A stretch of 64,000 bases of DNA from Pseudomonadota bacterium (GTDB taxonomy: Bacteria; Pseudomonadota; Alphaproteobacteria; Reyranellales; Reyranellaceae): assembly GCA_020160955.1 (NCBI GenBank), contig JAIUOX010000001.1, positions 1-64,000 on the forward strand, given 5' to 3'. The translations under genes and the position numbers were made by a program. A model generated the notes under the pieces. The model searched no databases, was not told the origin of the DNA, and saw nothing but the letters and a program-made list of their open reading frames with translations. Below, in pieces: positions 28,784 to 36,522 of this stretch (within the stretch, counting starts at the first letter, position 1; every line of letters begins with the position of its first letter).

Positions 28784-30805
28784 TCAGATCGCGCGGGTCG
28801 CCGTCGCCAGCCAGTCGCGGGTGGCGGCGTCGACCTGCGGCGCCACCGTCTCGCGCACCCGGCGGTGATAGTCGTTCAGCCAGCGCCGCTCGGCCTCGGT
28901 CAGCAGCGCCGGCTCGACGCAGGCGAGGTCGATCGGCGCGAGCGTCAGCGTCTCGAACTCGAGGTAGCGCCGGTCGGCGCCCTCGATGGTCGCCTCGCGC
29001 ACCGCCACCAGGTTCTCGATCCGGATGCCGTAGCCGCCGGCCTTGTAGTAGCCGGGCTCGTTGCTGACGACCATGCCGGGCTCGAGCGCGACGCTGTTCG
29101 GCATCTTGGAAATGCGGTGCGGTCCCTCGTGGACCGACAGGTAGGCGCCGACGCCGTGACCGGTGCCGTGGTCGTAGTCGAGCCCGGCCTGCCACAGCGC
29201 GTAGCGCGCCAGCACGTCGAGCTGCGAGCCGGTGGTCCCGGCCGGGAAGCGCGCCATGGCCAGCGCGATGTGGCCCTTCAGCACGCGGGTGAAGCGGTCG
29301 CGCATCTCCGCCGTCGGCGTGCCGACCGCCACGGTGCGCGTGATGTCGGTCGTGCCGTCGCGGTACTGGCCGCCCGAGTCGACGAGGTAGAGGCTGCCCG
29401 GCTCGAGCGTGCGCTCGGTCGCGGGCGTCGCGTGGTAGTGCACGATGGCGCCGTTGGGGCCGGCGCCCGAGATCGTGTCGAACGACAGGTCGCGCAGCGC
29501 ACCGGTCTCCTGCCGCATCGCCTGCAGCCGGTCCGACACCGCGATCTCGCGCAGCGTGCCGGCGGCGGACTCGCGCGCCAGCCAGCACAGGAAGCGGCTG
29601 ACCGCGGCGCCGTCGCGGCGGTGCGCGGCGCGGATGCCGGCCAGCTCGACGTCGTTCTTGGCCGCCTTGGGCAGCGCCACCGGGTCGGCCTCGCGGACCA
29701 GCGTCACGCCGGCCGCCTGCAGGCGGCGCGCCGCCCAGACCGGCGCCGTCGAGGTCTCGACCAGCACCTTCGCCTTCCGCTGGCCCAGCGTGTCGAGCGC
29801 CGGGCCGAGCGCGTCGACCGGCGCCAGCGTCACCGCGTTGCCGAGCCAGGCCAGCGTGCGGTCGGGCACCTTGCGGCGGTCCATGTAGAGATCGACGTGG
29901 CCGTCGGCGTGCAGCAGCGCGAAGCCCAGCGGGAAGGGCGTGCGGGGCACGTCGCCGCCGCGCACATTGAGCAGCCAGGCGATCGAGTCGGGCGCGGTCA
30001 GCAGCGCGACGTCGGCGCCCCTGGCGCGGATTGCCGCGCCGATGCGGGCACGCTTGGCGGCGCTCGGCTCGCCCGCGAACGCGTCCTCGTGCGGCAGCAC
30101 CGGCGCCAGCGGCGGCGGCGGCCGGTCGCGCCACACCGCGTCGACCGGGTTGCCCTCGACCGCGACCAGCTCGCCGCCGGCACGCTGGCAGGCGCGGGCG
30201 AAGCGTTCGTAGCCGTCCAGCGTCACCAGCCACGGATCGACGCCGAGCTTGCCGCCGGCCGGCAGGTTGTCGGCGATCCAGGCTTCCGGCGACTGCTCCG
30301 GCACCTGGTGCGGCGCGAAGGACGCGGTGTCGACCTGCGCCCGGACCGCCAGCGTGTAGCGGCCGTCGATGAAGATCGCGGCGCGCTCGGCCAGCACCAC
30401 GGCGAGGCCGGCCGAGCCGGTGAAGCCGGTCAGCCAGGCCAGGCGCTGCGAGCCGCGCGGCACGTACTCGCCCTGGTGCTCGTCGGCGCGCGGCACCAGG
30501 AAGCCGTCGAGGCCGCGGCGCTTCAGCTCGGCGCGCAGGTCGGCCAGCCGGCTCGCCGGCGCCGGGCTGGCGCCCAGCCCGTCGTCGCCGCGCGCGAGGT
30601 CCTGGCGCCACGCCTCCAGGGCCTGGGTCAGGGCGGGGCCTGCCGCCGGATCGACCAGTTCGACCCATTCCGGTCCGGCCAGCCCCTCGGGGGCGGCGGC
30701 GACGCCGCGCATCAGGGACTCCAGGGCGGCGGGGTCGGGGCTGCGGCCGTGCTGGCGGAGCAGGGTCAGGACGTCGTCGGGAGCGGAACTGGCGGTGGAA
30801 CTCAT
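28784..30805 (-). CDS. pepP: Xaa-Pro aminopeptidase (aminopeptidase P, M24B)
   Basis: The 673-aa protein removes N-terminal residues preceding proline. ATG at 30805 is chosen because the open frame further upstream runs into a region without family similarity. Two creatinase-like N-terminal domains (including RADEHQGEYVP and LTGFTGSAG) precede the catalytic pita-bread domain with its metal ligands: two Asp in LVDSGGQYRDGTTDITRT, His in GTGHGVGAYLSVHEG, Glu in SNEPGYY and Glu in IRIENL. This is the long eukaryote-like three-domain form. There is no signal peptide, so it is cytoplasmic. An N-terminal extension of about 70 residues before ASRLADLRAELKRRG is not typical. Confidence 0.88.
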   Translation of the reverse strand: MSSTASSAPDDVLTLLRQHGRSPDPAALESLMRGVAAAPEGLAGPEWVELVDPAAGPALTQALEAWRQDLARGDDGLGASPAPASRLADLRAELKRRGLDGFLVPRADEHQGEYVPRGSQRLAWLTGFTGSAGLAVVLAERAAIFIDGRYTLAVRAQVDTASFAPHQVPEQSPEAWIADNLPAGGKLGVDPWLVTLDGYERFARACQRAGGELVAVEGNPVDAVWRDRPPPPLAPVLPHEDAFAGEPSAAKRARIGAAIRARGADVALLTAPDSIAWLLNVRGGDVPRTPFPLGFALLHADGHVDLYMDRRKVPDRTLAWLGNAVTLAPVDALGPALDTLGQRKAKVLVETSTAPVWAARRLQAAGVTLVREADPVALPKAAKNDVELAGIRAAHRRDGAAVSRFLCWLARESAAGTLREIAVSDRLQAMRQETGALRDLSFDTISGAGPNGAIVHYHATPATERTLEPGSLYLVDSGGQYRDGTTDITRTVAVGTPTAEMRDRFTRVLKGHIALAMARFPAGTTGSQLDVLARYALWQAGLDYDHGTGHGVGAYLSVHEGPHRISKMPNSVALEPGMVVSNEPGYYKAGGYGIRIENLVAVREATIEGADRRYLEFETLTLAPIDLACVEPALLTEAERRWLNDYHRRVRETVAPQVDAATRDWLATATRAI

Positions 30806-31012
30806 GGGTGCTGAGCCTACGCGGTGGGCTTGGGGGACGTAAACCGGGCAATAATCTGTCTTTCGCGCCTGCGAAATGCGCAACGCGGTTGGATCATGCG
30901 CCAGACGCATAGCAGTCGTTCCAAGCCATCACTTAAACTGTAATCAGCGGGCTCTATATTTGCTGGGTGCGGTGCAGCATCCCCTTCTGCGGTGCACAAA
31001 AGGAGCTAACCA

Positions 31013-31444
31013 ATGATGACCCAGCCGATCCAGATGTTTGAAAATCTGACCAGCGAAACTACGCCGGCCGGGGGAAACGCTACCGTCAAGACGATCTACC
31101 AGACCGGCTCGGCCCAAGTGGACCGTCGCCTGCTCGAGTTGCACGCCCGCTACGCCCGGGCGGAGTTCCTGGCCAACGCCATCGGTGACGCCGTGCTGTG
31201 GCTGCGCCGCCAGGGCGCCAAGCTGGCGGCGGCGGTCCGTGCCGACATCCAGCTGCGCCATGCCGAGAGCCAGCTCTACCGCATGAGCGACCGCGAGCTC
31301 AGCGACATGGGCCTGTGCCGCGCCGACATCGCCTTCGCGGTGCGCGAGGCGGCCGAGGGCCTGATGCCGACCATCGATCCGGTCACCCAGCAGCCGCTGC
31401 CGGCGAACGAGAACGCCCGCCGCATGGCCCACAGCGTTGCGTGA
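31013..31444 (+). CDS. DUF1127 (YjiS-like) protein
   Basis: The product is 143 aa, with AAAGGAG as ribosome site ten bases before ATG. The second half carries the DUF1127 pattern LYRMSDRELSDMGLCRADIAFAVRE (residues about 88-112), a short Arg-rich helical motif that in some alphaproteobacteria binds RNA or regulators. A long N-terminal part with a Gly/Thr-rich start is less usual, since family members are often 45-70 aa. A well-formed terminator follows at 31490. The upstream 207 bases hold no other gene. Confidence 0.8.
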   Translation: MMTQPIQMFENLTSETTPAGGNATVKTIYQTGSAQVDRRLLELHARYARAEFLANAIGDAVLWLRRQGAKLAAAVRADIQLRHAESQLYRMSDRELSDMGLCRADIAFAVREAAEGLMPTIDPVTQQPLPANENARRMAHSVA

Positions 31445-31489
31445 GACCAGCGTCGCGTAAGAGTTGAGTAGCGTAAGCGTAAGCGTACA

Positions 31490-31513
31490 GGGCCGGCGAA
31501 AGCCGGCCCTTTT
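31490..31513 (+). terminator. Intrinsic terminator of the DUF1127 gene
   Basis: GGGCCGGC and GCCGGCCC form an 8-bp stem with a GAAA tetraloop, followed by TTTT. On the other strand there is no T run, so it serves the plus-strand gene. Confidence 0.85.
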
Positions 31514-31528
31514 ACTTTGTCCCGCGCC

Positions 31529-32413
31529 CTACCGCCGCCGGAGCAGCAGCGTGCGCCACACCGCGCCGCCGGTCTCGCGATCGACGTGGCGCACCGGGTC
31601 GAAGCCCCAGCGCCCGTAGACGTCGAGGATGTCGTCGGCCTGCTCGAGCAGCAGGCCGCTCAGCAGCACGTGGCCGCCCGGCCGCACCGCGTTCGAGAAG
31701 GTGTCGGACAGCTCCATCAGCGGTCCCGCCAGGATGTTGGCGACCACGAGGTCGTAGGGGACCTTGGCCCGCAGCTCGTCGTGGCGCAGGCCGATCGCGT
31801 GCACGAAGCGGCACAGCTCGGCGACGCCGTTCAGGCCGGCATTCTCGATCGCGACCTCGACCGCCTCGGCGTCGTTGTCTCCGCCCAGCACCGGCCGGCG
31901 CCACAGCTTGGCCATGGCGATGGCGAGGATGCCGCTGCCGCAGCCGACGTCGACCGCGTTCGCGGTGGCCGCGGCGTCGAGCGTCGCCAGCATCTCGAGG
32001 CAGCCGCGCGTCGTGGCGTGGGTGCCGGTGCCGAACGCCATGCCGGCATCGATGCGCAGCGCGATGCTGCCGGCCGGCTGGCCCTCGGCGTTGTGGCTGG
32101 GATGGACCCAGAACGGGCCGACGGCGAAGGGCTGGAACGACCGCTGGTTCTCGACCACCCAGTCGATGTCGGGCAGGGCCTCCCACGTCCACGCGGGCTC
32201 GGCGGCGCCGAGCGCGCGGGCGCTGTCGGCGATCGCCGACGCCACCATCGGGTCCTCGCTCTCGCCGTAGACCTCGATGCGCCACGGGCCATTCAGCGAG
32301 ACCTCGCAGCTGGTCACCACCAGGCCCGCCTCGGACAGGCGCTCGTCGAGCGCGTTCTCCCAGGCCGCGCGGTCGCTCGCCGACACGGTGAAACTCGCCT
32401 TGCTTGCGCTCAT
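31529..32413 (-). CDS. prmA: Ribosomal protein L11 methyltransferase
   Basis: PrmA methylates ribosomal protein L11 using S-adenosylmethionine. The 294-aa product has an N-terminal domain, then FGTGTHATTRGCLE, the SAM-binding motif AVDVGCGSGILAIA and the catalytic motif DLVVANILAGPL, all characteristic. The ATG at 32413 lies two bases beyond the stop of the ABC ATPase gene, so it is likely co-transcribed with the ABC importer genes upstream, although there is no obvious functional link. Confidence 0.93.
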   Translation of the reverse strand: MSASKASFTVSASDRAAWENALDERLSEAGLVVTSCEVSLNGPWRIEVYGESEDPMVASAIADSARALGAAEPAWTWEALPDIDWVVENQRSFQPFAVGPFWVHPSHNAEGQPAGSIALRIDAGMAFGTGTHATTRGCLEMLATLDAAATANAVDVGCGSGILAIAMAKLWRRPVLGGDNDAEAVEVAIENAGLNGVAELCRFVHAIGLRHDELRAKVPYDLVVANILAGPLMELSDTFSNAVRPGGHVLLSGLLLEQADDILDVYGRWGFDPVRHVDRETGGAVWRTLLLRRR

Positions 32414-32415
32414 CG

Positions 32416-33468
32416 TCACTCTGCCAGGTAGAGGGCGCGCTCGGGCGCCAGGGCCACGCCGACCGTCGTGCCGGCGTCGTGCAGGTCGCCGGTCGACTGG
32501 AACGGCGCGTCGACCAGGATCTCGGTGCCGCCGACGTCGACGCCGTAGCGGACCGTGGCGCCGAGGAACTCGCGGTGGGTGATCGGGCCGCGCAGCGCGC
32601 CGTCGGGCGTGAGCGCGGCGTGCTGCGGCCGGAACACCAGCCGCGCGCCGGCCGGCACCGCCGCGCCGCGCGGCAGCGCCACGCGGGCGCCGCCCGTGAC
32701 CTCGAAGGCGTCGCCCGCGACCCGCCCGGGCAGGATGTTGGCGGTGCCGAGGAAGCCCGCGACGAACAGGTTGGCCGGCCGCTCGTAGAGTTCCATCGGC
32801 GTGCCGACCTGGCGGATCACGCCGGCCTCCATGACGGCGATGCGGTCGCACATCGTGTTGGCTTCTTCCTGGTCGTGGGTGACGAAGATCGTGGTCAGGC
32901 CGAGCCGCTGCTGCAGCGCGCGCAGCTCGCGCCGGACGCTGAGCCGCATGCGGGCGTCGAGGTTGCTGAGCGGCTCGTCGAGCAGCAGCACCTTGGGCTC
33001 GATGGCGATGGTGCGGGCCAGCGCGACGCGCTGCTGCTGGCCGCCCGACAGCTGCGCCGGGCGGCGGCCGGCATAGTCTTCCAGCCCGACCAGCGCCAGC
33101 GCCTCGGCGACGCGGCGCTCGATCTCGGCGCGCGGCCGGCGCCGCTCCTCCAGCCCGAAGGCGACGTTCTGCGCCACCGTCATGTGCGGCCACAGCGCGT
33201 AGCTCTGGAACACCATGCCGACGTCGCGCTGCCACGGCGGCAGGCCGGCGACATCGTTGCCGTCGAGCAGGACCTGGCCGGTCTGCGCCTGCGCGAAGCC
33301 GGCGATCAGGCGCAGCAGCGTGGTCTTGCCGCAGCCCGAGGGGCCGAGGAAGGCGAACAGCTCGCCCGGCCGGATCGACAGGTCGACGTCCTTCAGGACA
33401 CGGGTCGCGCCGTAGCTCAGGTTGACGTCGCGGATATCGATGCTTACCGCCGGGGGCATGGTGTTCAT
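32416..33468 (-). CDS. ABC importer ATPase, PotA/FbpC-like
   Basis: The 350-aa protein has Walker A GPSGCGKTT, Q-loop FQSYALWPHM, signature LSGGQQQRVALA, Walker B VLLLDEPLSNLD and switch THDQEEA, plus a C-terminal TOBE-like domain (from about residue 245) seen in ATPases of the polyamine, iron and 2-aminoethylphosphonate importers. Its ATG overlaps the permease stop by 4 bases. Together with the binding protein and fused permease it forms a complete importer. Confidence 0.93.
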   Translation of the reverse strand: MNTMPPAVSIDIRDVNLSYGATRVLKDVDLSIRPGELFAFLGPSGCGKTTLLRLIAGFAQAQTGQVLLDGNDVAGLPPWQRDVGMVFQSYALWPHMTVAQNVAFGLEERRRPRAEIERRVAEALALVGLEDYAGRRPAQLSGGQQQRVALARTIAIEPKVLLLDEPLSNLDARMRLSVRRELRALQQRLGLTTIFVTHDQEEANTMCDRIAVMEAGVIRQVGTPMELYERPANLFVAGFLGTANILPGRVAGDAFEVTGGARVALPRGAAVPAGARLVFRPQHAALTPDGALRGPITHREFLGATVRYGVDVGGTEILVDAPFQSTGDLHDAGTTVGVALAPERALYLAE

Positions 33469-35174
33469 ATATCGAGCCCCCGGGCGCGTTGCGAGCGGCT
33501 GACGACGACCTGCGACAGGCCCATGCAGACCGCGACGATGACCACGGCGATGACGCCCAGCGCCGCGCCGGCGCCGCGCCCGGCCGGGGTCTGCATCAGC
33601 ACGTAGAGGCCATAGGACAAGGGCGCGTCGGAATTGTTCTGGACCAGCATCAGCACCGCCGACAGCTCGACCGCCGCGGTGGCGAAGCTGGTGACGAAGC
33701 CGGCGGCCAGCCCGCCGGTCATCAGCGGCACGACGATGCGGCGCACGATGCGCGAGCGCCGCGCGCCGAGGTTCTCGGCGGCTTCCTCGAGCGACACCGA
33801 GATCTGCTGCAGGGCGGCATAGGCGGCGCGCAGCGCGTAGGGCAGGCGGCGGATGGCGATCGCCAGCACGATCATGATCCACAGCGTCGCCATCGGCACG
33901 CCGCCGGGCAGGGTGATGCCGTAGAAGGCGCGCAGGTAGCCGATGCCCAGCACGACGCCCGGCACCGCCAGCGCCGCGCCGGCCAGCCAGTCGAGCGCCT
34001 GGCGGCCGGGCAGGCGGGTGCGCAGCACGAGGTAGGCGATGGCGGCGCCGATCACCACGTCGATCGCCGCGGCCAGCCCCGAGTAGAGCAGCGTGTTGCG
34101 GATGTAGACCGAGCTGTCGCCCAGCACGCGGGCGTAGTGGGCCAGCGTGAAGCCGTCGGGCAGCGGGCTGAACGACCACACGGTGGCGAGCGACAGCAGC
34201 AAGAGGCCGACATGCGGCGCCAGCACCAGCGCCAGCACGAACAGCACCAGCGCGTAGGCCAGCACCGACTGGCCGCGCGACAGCTTGCGCCGGTTGAGAC
34301 CGCCGCCGCCGCGCTGGGCGGTGGCGTAGTCCTTGCCCTTCAGGACCCGCGCGGAGCCCCACATGGTGACCACCGCGATGGCGATCAGCACCACCGAGAT
34401 GACGTAGCCCATCGGGTCGTCGATGCCGATCGAGGTGATGCGCAGGTAGGCCTGCGGGGCCAGCATCTCCTTGACGTTGAGCAGCAGCGGGCTGGCGACG
34501 TCGTCGAACACCTTGACGAACACCAGGCTGGCGCCGGCGACGTAGCCGGGCAGGGCGAGCGGGAAGGCGATGCGGCGGAACAGCCGGATGCCGTGGCTGC
34601 CGAGGTTCTGGGCGGCCTCCTCCATGGCGCGGTCGATGTTGCGCAGCGCCGCCGACAGGTTGACCAGGATGAACGGGAAGTAGTGGATCGCCTGCAGGAA
34701 GATGACGCCGTTCAGCCCTTCCATGATGTCGAGCCGGACGTCGAACCACTCGTCGAGCAGCAGGTTCACCGTGCCGTTGCGGCCGAACAGCAGCTGCATC
34801 GCGACCGCGCCGACGAACGGCGGCATGATCAGCGGCAGGAAGCCCAGCGTCTGCACCAGCGCGGCGCCGCGGAACTCGAAGCGCGTCGTCAGGTAGGCGA
34901 GCGGGAGCGCCAGCACCGACGCCCACACGACGGTCATCGCCGACACCCAGACCGAGTTCCAGAACGAGCGCACGAACAGGTCGGTGCGCGCGAAGTCGAG
35001 GAAGTTCACCAGCGTCGGCGCGCCGGTGCCCTTCTCGGTGAAGGCGACGTAGACGACGGCGCCGACCGGAACGACCAGGAAGATCGCGAGGAACGCGGCG
35101 ATCGCCAGTGCGAGCAATGCCGGTCCCGAAAAGGTCCCTCGCTGGGCTCGGGATGACAGGTGGGCGACGCTCAC
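33465..35174 (-). CDS. ABC importer permease, two fused membrane domains
   Basis: The 569-aa protein carries two BPD_transp_1 domains, each with an EAA loop (EEAAQNLGSHGIRLFRR and EEAAENLGARRSRIVRR) that contacts the ATPase, and about twelve membrane segments, an FbpB-like layout. GTG at 35174 overlaps the binding-protein stop (GTGA), and no other start exists before the first membrane helix. Residues 5-17 (HLSSRAQRGTF) are therefore encoded by a copy of the dispersed 28-bp repeat found elsewhere between genes. Confidence 0.9.
   Translation of the reverse strand: MSVAHLSSRAQRGTFSGPALLALAIAAFLAIFLVVPVGAVVYVAFTEKGTGAPTLVNFLDFARTDLFVRSFWNSVWVSAMTVVWASVLALPLAYLTTRFEFRGAALVQTLGFLPLIMPPFVGAVAMQLLFGRNGTVNLLLDEWFDVRLDIMEGLNGVIFLQAIHYFPFILVNLSAALRNIDRAMEEAAQNLGSHGIRLFRRIAFPLALPGYVAGASLVFVKVFDDVASPLLLNVKEMLAPQAYLRITSIGIDDPMGYVISVVLIAIAVVTMWGSARVLKGKDYATAQRGGGGLNRRKLSRGQSVLAYALVLFVLALVLAPHVGLLLLSLATVWSFSPLPDGFTLAHYARVLGDSSVYIRNTLLYSGLAAAIDVVIGAAIAYLVLRTRLPGRQALDWLAGAALAVPGVVLGIGYLRAFYGITLPGGVPMATLWIMIVLAIAIRRLPYALRAAYAALQQISVSLEEAAENLGARRSRIVRRIVVPLMTGGLAAGFVTSFATAAVELSAVLMLVQNNSDAPLSYGLYVLMQTPAGRGAGAALGVIAVVIVAVCMGLSQVVVSRSQRARGLDI
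35130..35157 (+). repeat. Copy of the dispersed 28-bp repeat inside the permease gene
   Basis: AAAGGTCCCTCGCTGGGCTC then GGGATGAC; one mismatch from the copies near 43.2 and 48.3 kb. It lies within the first 15 codons of the permease gene, read on the minus strand as coding sequence. Confidence 0.8.
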
Positions 35175-36496
35175 TTCGCGAGCTTCGTCGCCTCTTCCGC
35201 CTTGGCCTTGGCCGCGGCGTACTTGTCCTTGGCGAAGGTCGCCCAGGCCTGTTCGAGCTCGGCCTGGCGGGCGGTCTTCTGCTTGCCCCCGGTGAAGGCG
35301 GCGCGCATCTCCGCCGACTCCGCCTGGGCGGCGGTGACCGGCATCGCGGCGACCAGGTCGCGGGCTTCCTTGACCAGCGCGCGGGCGGCGGCGTTGTCCT
35401 TCTTCGCCAGCGCCGCCTCGGCCTCGTGGATCGCCTTGGTGGCGGCCTTGAGCGGCTCGAGCTGGAAGGTGACCAGCTGGTCGAACAGCACGTCGACCGC
35501 CTCGCTGCGCTTCTCCGACAGGCCGGCGTCGAAGGTCAGCAAGCCCTGCAGGTTCTTGTCCTTGAACGGGTTGGGATAGTCGGCCGGCGCCTTGTCGTAG
35601 GTCGCGGGCCGCACCGGCAGGCGGCGGATCGACGGCTCGAGCAGCACCTCCTGGCCGGCCGGCGACAGCAGGAACTCGATGAAGGCCTCGGCGCCCGCCT
35701 TGTTCGGCGCGTTGGCGACCAGCCCGACATTGGCCGGCACCAGCGTCGTCACCGACGGGTAGACGAACTTCACCGGGAAGCCGCTGCCCTGCGAGGAGAA
35801 GGCGAAGAAGTCGATGACGATGCCGTAGCCGACCTGGCCCGAGTTCACCGCCTCGGGCACGCCGAACGAGCGGTCGGTCACCTGGTGCAGGTTGCCGCCG
35901 ATCTCCTTGATGGTGCGCCAGCCCTTGTCCCAGCCCTCGCCCTGCAGGATCGTCTCGATCGTCAGGTGGGTCGTGCCCGAGCGCGACGGCGCCGAGATCG
36001 ACACGTGGTCGTAGTAGGGCGCCGCGGCGAGGTCCTGCCATTCCTTCGGGGTCGGCAGCTTCTTGGCCTTCACGTAGCGCTCGTTCCACATGATGCCGTA
36101 GCCCGAGGCGGCGAAGCCCGCGTAGTAGCCGTCCTTGTCGTTGACCGGGTAGGAGCCGACCTTGTCGGCGATGCCGGTCGCCTTCGGCTTGTACGGCTCC
36201 AGCAGCTTCTTCGCCTTCAGCACCTCGAAGGCATCGGGCGCCGAGGCCCAGAACAGGTCGACCTGGTTGTTGCCCTTGGTCTCCTCGAGGAACTTCACGC
36301 CGGCGTTGGTGTTGCGGTTCTGGACCTCCAGCGTCGTGCCCGGCACCGCCTTCTCGAAGGCCTTCTTGATCGGGTCGGTGACGTCCTTCGAGAAGGACGT
36401 GACGACGGTCACCTTGCCGGCCTGGGCCCAGGCCGGAACCGATGCCGGGCCGGCCAGCAGCAGGGCGAGGGCGGTGGCGCAGATCGCGCGAAACAT
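35171..36496 (-). CDS. ABC importer substrate-binding protein with C-terminal helical extension
   Basis: The 441-aa precursor has a signal peptide (residues 1-25, ending AWAQA) and a family 1 solute-binding domain (VTVVTSFSKDVTDPIKKAFEK at the start, then VDLFWASAPDAFEVL), resembling FbpA/PhnS-type binding proteins for iron, phosphonates or polyamines. Residues about 330-441 form a Lys/Ala/Glu-rich helical extension not usual in this family. GGGGAG precedes the ATG. The substrate cannot be told from sequence. It follows uvrD by 26 bases on the same strand. Confidence 0.88.
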   Translation of the reverse strand: MFRAICATALALLLAGPASVPAWAQAGKVTVVTSFSKDVTDPIKKAFEKAVPGTTLEVQNRNTNAGVKFLEETKGNNQVDLFWASAPDAFEVLKAKKLLEPYKPKATGIADKVGSYPVNDKDGYYAGFAASGYGIMWNERYVKAKKLPTPKEWQDLAAAPYYDHVSISAPSRSGTTHLTIETILQGEGWDKGWRTIKEIGGNLHQVTDRSFGVPEAVNSGQVGYGIVIDFFAFSSQGSGFPVKFVYPSVTTLVPANVGLVANAPNKAGAEAFIEFLLSPAGQEVLLEPSIRRLPVRPATYDKAPADYPNPFKDKNLQGLLTFDAGLSEKRSEAVDVLFDQLVTFQLEPLKAATKAIHEAEAALAKKDNAAARALVKEARDLVAAMPVTAAQAESAEMRAAFTGGKQKTARQAELEQAWATFAKDKYAAAKAKAEEATKLAK

Positions 36497-36522
36497 GGCG
36501 TGACTCCCCAAGGATCCGAGGC

